Source: Synechococcales cyanobacterium 340R_concoct_173_sub
GTDB lineage: Bacteria; Cyanobacteriota; Cyanobacteriia; Leptolyngbyales; Leptolyngbyaceae
Assembly: GCA_025354065.1 (NCBI GenBank)
Contig: JANXNM010000592.1
Coordinates: forward strand, 1-19,711
Direction: 5' to 3'
Length of the DNA stretch: 19,711 nucleotides
Shown here: positions 13,651 through 19,711 of the stretch, piece after piece
How the letters are laid out: each line of letters begins with the position of its first letter
Numbering within the stretch: position 1 is the first letter of the stretch
The notes under the pieces: model-generated
The model's database searches: none
What the model saw: the letters and a program-made list of their open reading frames with translations, nothing else
What the model was told of the DNA's origin: nothing
Translations under genes and position numbers: made by a program

Positions 13651-15072
13651 ATGCTGCAATGCTTTTTCTACGGAACCGGGCAATCTAATGAAGGAATCTG
13701 TGTCGAAGTCCAGATTGCTCGCCATCGTATTTTGCTTGACTGCGGATTGCGCGATATATCTGTTCTCCAGACCCTTAAACCCCCTGATTTAATTCTATGC
13801 AGTCATGCCGATCCCGACAACAGCCGATCGCTCCTGCTGTTGCACCAAAAATTTCCTGATGTCCCGATTTACAGCAGTACTGTCACCGCGAAATTAATCG
13901 GATTAGGCTCATCATTATTATCATCACCGCTGATTCAGACGTTGGATTGGCGATCGCCCACCGAACTTTTGCCGAGCCTCACGGTCCAACTGTTCCCAGC
14001 GGGCCATCTACCGGGCGCAGCACTCATCTTACTCACAGATACCAGCGACGATCGGCCTCAAACTTTTCTCTACGCCCCAGATTTATCGCTCACTAATTCT
14101 CGCCTCACGGACGGACTGAAACTAGAGGAACTGCGGGGATTATTTCCCGATGTTTTGGTTATTTCAGGCGCGTACGGTACCGATCGTTATCCCCACCGTC
14201 GCCAACTTGAAACCCAATTGATGGAGATGATCGATCGGTCGCTAATCTCTGGACAATCCGTGGTGTTACCTGTTCCAGCCTTAGGACTTGCTCAGGAAAT
14301 TTTGATTTTGTTGCGTAGTCATCACTTGTTTTCAGGACGAAGCGTGACAGCGTGGGTGGACGATGAGATCGCGGATCAATGCGATCGTTACGAGCAAATT
14401 ATCCCAACCTTTCCAAGCAGCATTCAAAACTTCGCTCGCTATCAATCATTGTTTTTGGATTCCACAATTCGGCCTTGGATTCAGCGATTGACGACTCGTC
14501 CTAATACTTTTGCTCCAGAATTTGTCCCGGAGATTATTTTAGTTAGTGAACCCGAGTTAGGTCAGCCGTTGCCTGCTTTAGTCCAAATCCTAATGCAACG
14601 TGGCGATTGGCTGCTGTTATTTTCCCAAACGAGCCGTCACCCATTTGAGATGCTAGGGCTGCCAACAGACTCCTACGCATTGCCGAACCACTGCGATGGC
14701 TCAACTCTGCCCCAGGTTATCCACACCCTGCGCCCCCAGCACGTTGTTTTCATTCACGGCACCCCGGAAAAACTTCTCCAGCTTGCTGAACTTGACGACC
14801 TTAATTCCCGCTATAAGCTTCATATTCCATCGTCAGGCACTGGGCTGGAGTTACCGATCGCCGATTTCTTCAATTCGCCCTCAGTGCCAGATGTTTGCTA
14901 TGAAGGTGAACTGATCGAAACCGAAACTGAAATTCTCATTTCATTACCCAGAGACATTACTGCCGATCCGAGGTGGAAAACCTTATCCGATCTCGGATTT
15001 ATTCGCGCCCAATGGCAAGGCAATAGTTTGATAATTCGCGGGATCTCTCAGCGCGATCCCCGTCTCCCATAA
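13651..15072 (+). CDS. Metallo-beta-lactamase/beta-CASP-like protein with degenerate metal site
   Basis: This 473-residue protein opens with the MBL fold (GTGQSNEGICVEV...HRILLDCGL, DLILCSHADPDN). Where RNase J/CPSF-73-type enzymes have HxHxDH, this one has H52-A-D54-P-D56-N57, so two metal-binding His are Asp and Asn. Later landmarks remain: AGHLPGAA with H119, LYAPDL with D144, and a C-terminal FIHGTPEKL with H369. An inserted domain (about 180-330, SGQSVVLPVPALGLAQEIL) is beta-CASP-like. The usual role of the family is RNA 5'-exo/endonuclease, but here two-metal catalysis looks lost or altered; a structural or RNA-binding role is possible. Residues about 415-473 form an extra C-terminal domain. 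It ends 94 bp before the peroxiredoxin gene. Confidence 0.75.
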   Translation: MLQCFFYGTGQSNEGICVEVQIARHRILLDCGLRDISVLQTLKPPDLILCSHADPDNSRSLLLLHQKFPDVPIYSSTVTAKLIGLGSSLLSSPLIQTLDWRSPTELLPSLTVQLFPAGHLPGAALILLTDTSDDRPQTFLYAPDLSLTNSRLTDGLKLEELRGLFPDVLVISGAYGTDRYPHRRQLETQLMEMIDRSLISGQSVVLPVPALGLAQEILILLRSHHLFSGRSVTAWVDDEIADQCDRYEQIIPTFPSSIQNFARYQSLFLDSTIRPWIQRLTTRPNTFAPEFVPEIILVSEPELGQPLPALVQILMQRGDWLLLFSQTSRHPFEMLGLPTDSYALPNHCDGSTLPQVIHTLRPQHVVFIHGTPEKLLQLAELDDLNSRYKLHIPSSGTGLELPIADFFNSPSVPDVCYEGELIETETEILISLPRDITADPRWKTLSDLGFIRAQWQGNSLIIRGISQRDPRLP

Positions 15073-15129
15073 TCCGATCTTAGAGGAATCCGATTGCTTA
15101 CTCAAAATCGATATGACTCTGCTTTAGTC

Positions 15130-15158
15130 TGGTATAATTCCTAAAGATTTATTAAGGA
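15130..15158 (+). promoter_or_regulatory. Extended -10 promoter and RBS of the peroxiredoxin gene
   Basis: TGGTATAAT (15130-15138) is a perfect -10 hexamer with the extended TGn. No good -35 is visible, as expected for extended -10 promoters. AAGGA (15154-15158) is a ribosome site 8 nt before ATG 15167. The leader would be only about 20 nt. The same 13-bp element, with one change, precedes dnaJ. Confidence 0.6.
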
Positions 15159-15166
15159 ATGTAATT

Positions 15167-15760
15167 ATGTCTGAATGTCTAAGAGTTGGACAAACCGCGC
15201 CCGACTTCACTGCAACGGCGGTCATCGACCAAGAATTCAAGACCATCAACCTGTCTGATTATCGCGGCAAGTACACGGTTCTCTTCTTTTATCCGTTAGA
15301 TTTCACTTTCGTCTGCCCGACTGAAATCACCGCATTCAGCGATCGTCATTCCGAATTTAAAGCTCTCAACACCGAAATTCTGGGCGTTTCTGTAGACAGT
15401 CAATTTTCACATCTCGCTTGGATTCAAAGCGATCGTAAAAGCGGTGGACTGGGCGACTTGAACTATCCATTAGTTGCTGATCTTAAGAAGACCATCAGCG
15501 AAGCTTATAACGTTTTGGATCCAGAGGAAGGCATTGCATTGCGTGGCCTATTCATCATCGACAAAGATGGTGTCATCCAACATTCGACTATCAACAACCT
15601 GTCTTTCGGTCGTAGCGTTGACGAAACTCTTCGTATATTGCAAGCGATTCAGCACGTTCAAACTCACCCCGATGAAGTTTGCCCAGCAGGTTGGCAGCCG
15701 GGTGATAAGACCATGAATCCTGATCCGATTAAATCTAAAGACTTCTTCGCTGCCGTCTAG
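15167..15760 (+). CDS. Typical 2-Cys peroxiredoxin
   Basis: This is a 197-residue thioredoxin-fold peroxidase. The peroxidatic Cys50 lies in [14 protein letters not shown] and the resolving Cys172 in [11 protein letters not shown]. The GGLG loop (93-96) and a C-terminal KDFFAAV place it in the sensitive, chloroplast/eukaryote-like class whose C-terminal helix slows disulfide closure; the usual Tyr-Phe pair is Phe-Phe here. It reduces H2O2 and organic peroxides, normally with thioredoxin as the electron donor. It is transcribed from its own extended -10 promoter and ended by a strong hairpin, so it is probably a single-gene unit. Confidence 0.95.
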   Translation: MSECLRVGQTAPDFTATAVIDQEFKTINLSDYRGKYTVLFFYPLDFTFVCPTEITAFSDRHSEFKALNTEILGVSVDSQFSHLAWIQSDRKSGGLGDLNYPLVADLKKTISEAYNVLDPEEGIALRGLFIIDKDGVIQHSTINNLSFGRSVDETLRILQAIQHVQTHPDEVCPAGWQPGDKTMNPDPIKSKDFFAAV

Positions 15761-15780
15761 GATTGCAACTTAAAATTTAT

Positions 15781-15820
15781 AAAAAAGCGATCGCTCGAAT
15801 AGTTAGGCGATCGCTTTTTT
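15781..15820. terminator. Bidirectional terminator built from two HIP1 octamers
   Basis: AAAAAAGCGATCGC (15781-15794) and GCGATCGCTTTTTT (15807-15820) are exact reverse complements with a 12-nt loop. Each strand ends in six T residues. It lies between the convergent peroxiredoxin (+) and rsgA (-) genes, 20 bp from one stop and 6 bp from the other. Confidence 0.9.
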
Positions 15821-15825
15821 GTAGC

Positions 15826-16941
15826 TCAAATACCATCCTCATCATCCAGCCAATCACCAACTTTCCCCTTCATTACCTGCATTGATTGTTGCTCAGTCTT
15901 ACGAGAAACTTGCCGATACTTAGACTTAAGTCTTGGCTCATAGGTAACTTCGCCTGCACTATTTGTTTTTTGCTTTAATGCTGCATCTGGCGTAGACTTT
16001 TTCGCCTGCGCGGCCTGCAATACCAGCGCCTCGTCTAAAAACCGTAGATACATCTCATAGCGCTCCCAATCTCCCCGAACGCGGCATCCTGGTTCTTGTT
16101 GATGTAGACAGTCGGAAAATTGACAAACCCGTTTTTTTAATCGCGATCGGACCTCAGGAAAATAATCCATCAACTCGCGAGGCGACGCATCCATGTCCGG
16201 TTGATTAAATCCCGGTGTATCGGCCAATAGTCCACCCTTCGGCATCTCAAATAATTCTACATGACGCGTGGTATGCCGCCCGCGTTCTAGCTTTCCAGAC
16301 ACGGCTGATGTGCGCAATTTTGCCGCAGGTACCAGCATATTAATTAAGCTCGATTTCCCCACACCGGATGGTCCCGAAACAATGGTGACACGCTTATCTA
16401 AGCGATCGGCCAACTCCTCAATCCCAAGCCCTGTGTAGGAACTAATCATCACGGGATCGTAGCCCCAATCTCTAAGCCGATCGCGCCATGTATCCCGACG
16501 AGGTGTGGGAACGAGATCACTTTTACTAAGACACAAACACACTTCAATGCCTGTAGATTCGGCTTTAATTAAAAAGCGACTAAGTTGACTGATGTCTAAT
16601 GCAGGTTTGGCCAGCGCAAAAATCAATAAAATTTGATCCGCATTTGCGACGGGTGGCCGATCGAGCTGTGATCGACGCGCTTCAATATAACAAATTGCCG
16701 CCCGACCACTCTCCCAATCCGGTTCCTCCACATGGACCCGATCGCCCACCATCACCTGCTGTCCAATTTTTTTTAGCCGACTACGACGAGTACAAAGTGG
16801 CAGTATTTGCACAGGCCGATCGCCCGAGGCTTCCACTTGAACGTAATAATAATTGGCTTGAATCGCAACAACAATTCCCACAAGCGGCTCATCGGTAGCT
16901 GTTTGGTGGATCTGAGTTTGGTCGGTGGAGTCCAGTGTCAT
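15826..16941 (-). CDS. rsgA: Ribosome small-subunit-dependent GTPase A
   Basis: This 371-residue circularly permuted GTPase has an N-terminal OB-fold (about 20-90) with GIVVAIQANYYYVQV and GDRVHVE. The G motifs run in permuted order: G4 LSKSDL (138-143, a variant of NKxD), G1 SGPSGVGKSSL (189-199), the switch with GRHTTRHVEL (221-230), and G3 DTPGF (241-245). The C-terminal zinc site is C273, C278, H280 and C286. RsgA helps late maturation of the 30S subunit and uses GTP in a ribosome-dependent way. A tail of about 60 charged residues after 310 extends past the zinc domain. Its ATG overlaps the stop of the TusA-family gene (ATGA), so translation is coupled. Confidence 0.95.
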   Translation of the reverse strand: MTLDSTDQTQIHQTATDEPLVGIVVAIQANYYYVQVEASGDRPVQILPLCTRRSRLKKIGQQVMVGDRVHVEEPDWESGRAAICYIEARRSQLDRPPVANADQILLIFALAKPALDISQLSRFLIKAESTGIEVCLCLSKSDLVPTPRRDTWRDRLRDWGYDPVMISSYTGLGIEELADRLDKRVTIVSGPSGVGKSSLINMLVPAAKLRTSAVSGKLERGRHTTRHVELFEMPKGGLLADTPGFNQPDMDASPRELMDYFPEVRSRLKKRVCQFSDCLHQQEPGCRVRGDWERYEMYLRFLDEALVLQAAQAKKSTPDAALKQKTNSAGEVTYEPRLKSKYRQVSRKTEQQSMQVMKGKVGDWLDDEDGI

Positions 16942-17198
16942 GGACGTTGAACCCGCAACACAAAGTAGATGCTGCGATCGTCCCGGTTTTCATCAATAGA
17001 TTGGATAATGTATCCTTCCATTCGCAAACTGTCCGGAACCTGCTCAATAGGCTCCCCAGCATCCAGCCACACTTCCAATATCTGTCGAGGTGCCATAGTC
17101 TCAAGTTTTAGCTTCGTCCGGACAAAGTTAATTGGACAAGGCGTTCCCCGTAGATTCAAAGACGCGTCGGCAGGAATAGTATCCAGGGTTACAGTCAT
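16938..17198 (-). CDS. TusA/SirA/YedF-family protein
   Basis: This 86-residue protein has the family signature LNLRGTPCPINFVRTKLKLE, with the conserved Cys in the CPxxxxxxK motif (Cys21). TusA proteins pass persulfide sulfur, for example toward tRNA thiolation or cofactor synthesis. The cyanobacterial members next to dnaJ have no proven substrate that I know of. It sits 22 bp below dnaJ and overlaps rsgA by 4 bp, so the three are read as one unit. A link to tRNA/ribosome function is suggested by the neighbour rsgA, but this is inference. Confidence 0.88.
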   Translation of the reverse strand: MTVTLDTIPADASLNLRGTPCPINFVRTKLKLETMAPRQILEVWLDAGEPIEQVPDSLRMEGYIIQSIDENRDDRSIYFVLRVQRP

Positions 17199-17220
17199 GA
17201 AATTACGTTCCTTTTATTTA

Positions 17221-18336
17221 TCAAAAGAATTTACCCAAGAAGCCTTCAACGCCTCCTTTCCCGACCCGATCGCCGTGAATTTTAGCTAGTTTTTCTAATA
17301 GTTCCCGCTCTTCGGTCCCCACTTTTTTCGGAATATCAACCGTGACCATCAGCAGATGATTCCCACGACTAACGGCATTTCCCAACCGTGGAACGCCTTT
17401 GCTGTCTAGAGTCAACACCGTTCCAGGTTGAATGCCTGCTGGAATCTCAATTTCTTCGTCCCCATCGACAGTTCTCACCTCAAGACGAGACCCTAAAATG
17501 GCTTGTAAATAGCTAATTTTGACTTCAGACAGAATGTTTATGCCATCTCGCTGGAAATGAGAATCTTCATTCACAAAAAGATAAACATACAGATCGCCCG
17601 CTGGCCCACCGCGCATCCCGCTATCCCCCTCATTCGAGACCCGTAAACGCGTACCATTATCAACTCCAGCCGGAACGGTAATTTTCAGTTTTTTACTCTT
17701 TTGAACCTGTCCATTCCCACCACAGTTCTCGCACTTATCTTCAATAACTTGACCAACTCCAGCACAAGTTGGGCAACTGGCGACTTGGGTAAAACTGCCA
17801 AAGGGAGTCCGAGTCGCACGTCGCACCTGTCCCGAACCAGAGCAGGTTGGGCAAGTCCGTGGGCGGGTTCCAGCTTTGGCTCCGCTACCTGAACAAACGC
17901 CGCAGCCTTCTAAGTGGCTAATTGCAATTTCGCGTTCTTTGCCAAAAATTGCATCTTGAAAATCAACTTTAAGATCCAAACGAAGATCGTCGCCACGTAC
18001 AGGTCCGCCCCGCCGCCGACCTTGCTGTTGCTGCTGTTGTCCACCAAAGCCATTAAAGAAGCTTTCAAAAATATCGGCAAATCCGCCCGCGTCGCCCGGA
18101 TCTTGGTATCCGCCACCACCGAGTCCAGCTTCACCATATTGGTCATAGCGCGATCGGGTTTCGGGTTCAGACAAGACTTCATAGGCACGATTAATTTCTT
18201 TAAAGGTGTCCTCAGCGCCCGCGTCTTTGTTAACATCGGGGTGATATTTTCGCGCAAGACGACGGAATGCCTTCTTGACATCGTCTTGATCTGCGCTTCG
18301 AGCAACGCCAAGGGTTTCGTAATAATCACGCGCCAT
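17221..18336 (-). CDS. dnaJ: Type I Hsp40 chaperone DnaJ
   Basis: This 371-residue protein has a J domain (1-70) with HPD at 32-34, then a Gly/Phe-rich region (71-105) ending in a six-Gln run (100-105). The zinc-finger domain has four CxxC pairs (C145/C148, C162/C165, C188/C191, C202/C205). Two C-terminal substrate-binding domains follow. It stimulates DnaK ATPase and delivers unfolded clients. The polyglutamine run at the end of the G/F region is a slight oddity. Its upstream partner gene is dnaK on the same strand, but a 193-bp gap with its own promoter-like element suggests it can be made independently. Confidence 0.97.
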   Translation of the reverse strand: MARDYYETLGVARSADQDDVKKAFRRLARKYHPDVNKDAGAEDTFKEINRAYEVLSEPETRSRYDQYGEAGLGGGGYQDPGDAGGFADIFESFFNGFGGQQQQQQGRRRGGPVRGDDLRLDLKVDFQDAIFGKEREIAISHLEGCGVCSGSGAKAGTRPRTCPTCSGSGQVRRATRTPFGSFTQVASCPTCAGVGQVIEDKCENCGGNGQVQKSKKLKITVPAGVDNGTRLRVSNEGDSGMRGGPAGDLYVYLFVNEDSHFQRDGINILSEVKISYLQAILGSRLEVRTVDGDEEIEIPAGIQPGTVLTLDSKGVPRLGNAVSRGNHLLMVTVDIPKKVGTEERELLEKLAKIHGDRVGKGGVEGFLGKFF

Positions 18337-18425
18337 AAGATCAGGGGGGCTGGGGATGAGAAAGTATAATTAAGGCTAGTCATATCAGGGTATCGAACAA
18401 AAATGCCCAATGAAAGACCAGTTGA

Positions 18426-18443
18426 GGGACGGAAAACCGACCC
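18426..18443 (-). promoter_or_regulatory. 5'-terminal leader hairpin of the dnaJ transcript
   Basis: GGGTCGG and CCGTCCC (minus strand) pair six of seven positions around a TTTT loop, starting right after the -10 box, so the mRNA would begin with this stem. It could protect the 5' end or tune translation with temperature; no start-codon occlusion is visible. Confidence 0.4.
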
Positions 18444-18445
18444 GC

Positions 18446-18454
18446 ATTATACCA
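18446..18454 (-). promoter_or_regulatory. Extended -10 promoter of dnaJ-tusA-rsgA
   Basis: On the minus strand TGGTATAAT is a perfect -10 with extended TG, 109 bp before the dnaJ ATG. No -35 match is seen at 17 bp. No CIRCE inverted repeat (TTAGCACTC-N9-GAGTGCTAA) was found in this gap, which argues against HrcA control of dnaJ. Confidence 0.5.
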
Positions 18455-18529
18455 GTCTTCATTGAGTATTTGCTATGAAATGATCGTGTGTCACCGATCG
18501 AACCATCTCCGATCGAATATTTCTAGAGC

Positions 18530-19711
18530 TTAGTCTATTGCCTCATAGTCCGTTGTTACTGTTGCATCTTGATCAAAATCGTCGCCTCCGAATGGATTGC
18601 CAGCTTTATTTCCGAAAGGATTTAGATCAACTCGAACCGTTTCATCTTGAGCCTTTTCCAATTCCCCTAAGTCAAATGCAAAGGGATCTTCAGCTGATGA
18701 TGAGGTAGCGGGGCTGGCGGATGCGCGCGGGCGCGCGGGTGTTGATGGGGCAGATGATGATGCATTTGACGTGGTGGATGCTGCTGCTGGACCTTGTTGG
18801 TAAACCGCAGAACCAAAGGCATAGAGAATTTGTTGCATTGCCTCTAACTGAGACTTGAATTCCCCGAGAGAGATTTGTGAATCCCCGATCGAAGCCCGTA
18901 GAACCGCAACCTTTGTGGCTGCTTCCAGCTTTAGATCTTCGCCAAGGGAGTCACCATTGTCTCGAAGGATATTTTCATATTGATAGAAAATAGTTTCAGC
19001 CCCATTCTTGAGTTCAACCAACTCACGGCGCTGATTATCCTCTTCACCAAATAGCTCTGCTTCCTTGCGCATCCGTTCAACTTCATTGACATTGAGTCCA
19101 CCGCTGTTGGTGATCTCAATGCTTTGTTCGCTGCCAGTGCCTTTGTCTCGGGCTGATACTTTCAGAATTCCATCGGCATTAATTTCAAAGGAAACTTCAA
19201 TCTGAGGAACCCCGCGAGGTGCTGGAGGAATGCCCGTAAGTTGGAACTTGCCGAGGCTTTTATTGTCCCTTGCCATGGCTCGTTCACCCTGAAGCGGATG
19301 AATTTCGACAGATGTTTGGCCATCTGTTGCGGTAGAAAAGACCTGAGTTCTGCTGCTCGGGATAGTTGTGTTACGCTCAATCACTTTCGTGAAGACTTCG
19401 CCCAACGTTTCAATGCCCAAGGATAACGGTGTCACGTCCAGCAACAACACGTCTTTAACTTCACCGCCCAAGACTCCTGCTTGGATGGCGGCACCTAAGG
19501 CAACGGCTTCATCTGGATTAACTGATCTATCGGGCGTTTTGCCATTACAGAAAACTTTGAGTGCTTCCTGAACGGCTGGAATTCGGGTTGATCCGCCCAC
19601 AAGAAGAATCCGATCGAGTTCATCCACCCCCATCCCTGCATCTTTTAAGGCTTGGGCCATGGGTTCTAGGGTTCCCTGTACCAGTTGCGCCACGAGTTCT
19701 TCAAACTTGAC
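18530..19711 (-). CDS. dnaK: Hsp70 chaperone DnaK, C-terminal part
   Basis: The frame is open to the right edge (the first codons read VKFEEL), giving 393 residues with the true start outside the window. It covers the end of the ATPase domain ([17 protein letters not shown], window residues 35-51), the interdomain linker DVLLLDVTP (87-95), the substrate-binding beta domain, and the helical lid. A low-complexity Ser/Ala/Pro segment follows (roughly window residues 300-340), then an acidic tail ending TTDYEAID. The extended tail is typical of cyanobacterial DnaK2-like proteins rather than the E. coli form, so DnaK2 is likely but not proven. It folds nascent and stress-damaged proteins with DnaJ and GrpE. 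Confidence 0.95.
   Translation of the reverse strand, partial: VKFEELVAQLVQGTLEPMAQALKDAGMGVDELDRILLVGGSTRIPAVQEALKVFCNGKTPDRSVNPDEAVALGAAIQAGVLGGEVKDVLLLDVTPLSLGIETLGEVFTKVIERNTTIPSSRTQVFSTATDGQTSVEIHPLQGERAMARDNKSLGKFQLTGIPPAPRGVPQIEVSFEINADGILKVSARDKGTGSEQSIEITNSGGLNVNEVERMRKEAELFGEEDNQRRELVELKNGAETIFYQYENILRDNGDSLGEDLKLEAATKVAVLRASIGDSQISLGEFKSQLEAMQQILYAFGSAVYQQGPAAASTTSNASSSAPSTPARPRASASPATSSSAEDPFAFDLGELEKAQDETVRVDLNPFGNKAGNPFGGDDFDQDATVTTDYEAID

Noticed and set aside
16889..17104. 71-codon minus-strand frame overlapping the TusA-family gene and rsgA start
   Set aside because: It conflicts with the well-supported CPxx sulfur-carrier frame and shows no domain.
17910..18410. Open frames of about 150-166 codons on both strands across the dnaJ start
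   Set aside because: They lie over the clear DnaJ J-domain and G/F coding, have no domain pattern, and are shadows of that gene.
18337..18529. CIRCE/HrcA site between dnaK and dnaJ
   Set aside because: No TTAGCACTC-N9-GAGTGCTAA-like repeat is present; only CGATCG repeats that occur everywhere here.
1..19711. Hidden mobile element, prophage or CRISPR array
   Set aside because: There is no transposase or integrase coding, no long terminal inverted repeats and no regularly spaced repeats; the recurring CGATCG words are HIP1-type genome signature.

Overview
The window reads as cyanobacterial chromosome. The palindrome CGATCG and its octamer form GCGATCGC (HIP1) occur throughout genes and gaps. 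Many genes are typical of photosynthetic bacteria: an SbtA/SbtB bicarbonate-uptake pair, Vipp1/IM30, a cyanobacterial-type chorismate lyase, a cyanobacteria-specific PDZ/radical-SAM protein, and a 2-Cys peroxiredoxin of chloroplast type. The species cannot be named from this sequence alone. There is no sign of an insertion sequence, prophage, CRISPR array or rRNA, and no intact tRNA.

Layout. 1-177 is the end of a coaE-like dephospho-CoA kinase. 273-836 is a YbjN-like protein. 986-2314 is sbtA-sbtB, preceded by an NdhR/CcmR-like dyad; both proteins look like a divergent branch, and SbtB lacks the usual C-terminal Cys pair. 2440-4577 holds the PDZ/radical-SAM/DUF512 protein and a secreted glycine-zipper protein. 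4776-6207 holds vipp1 and a chorismate lyase, which have thylakoid and quinone roles. 6208-6738 is a 531-bp gap with hairpins and a palindrome. 6739-11594 is a signalling locus: a five-domain response regulator (REC-wHTH-HPt-REC-GGDEF) overlapping a membrane-anchored triple-PAS histidine kinase, then a single-domain response regulator split by a frameshift.

From 11642 to 13256, on the minus strand, lie uppS (cell-wall lipid carrier) and a 3-methyladenine DNA glycosylase. The glycosylase start is preceded by two tandem 14-nt repeats, each a five-codon mini-ORF ending on the next ATG. 13437-13559 is a 40-residue single-span membrane protein too small for routine ORF calling. 13651-15072 is a metallo-beta-lactamase/beta-CASP-like protein with a damaged metal site. 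15167-15760 is the peroxiredoxin, ending in a HIP1-built bidirectional terminator. From 15826 to 19711, on the minus strand, run dnaK (partial, reading in from the right edge), dnaJ, a TusA-family protein and rsgA. The last three are tightly packed.

Taken together this is mainly core chromosome: carbon uptake, membrane upkeep, proteostasis, ribosome assembly, redox defence and DNA repair. One lineage-specific signalling locus sits in the middle. The most unusual observations are the degenerate regulator domains, the frameshifted regulator, the mini-ORF cascade before the glycosylase, the metal-site-deficient MBL protein, the unrecognised 40-residue membrane protein, and the non-canonical SbtA/SbtB pair.
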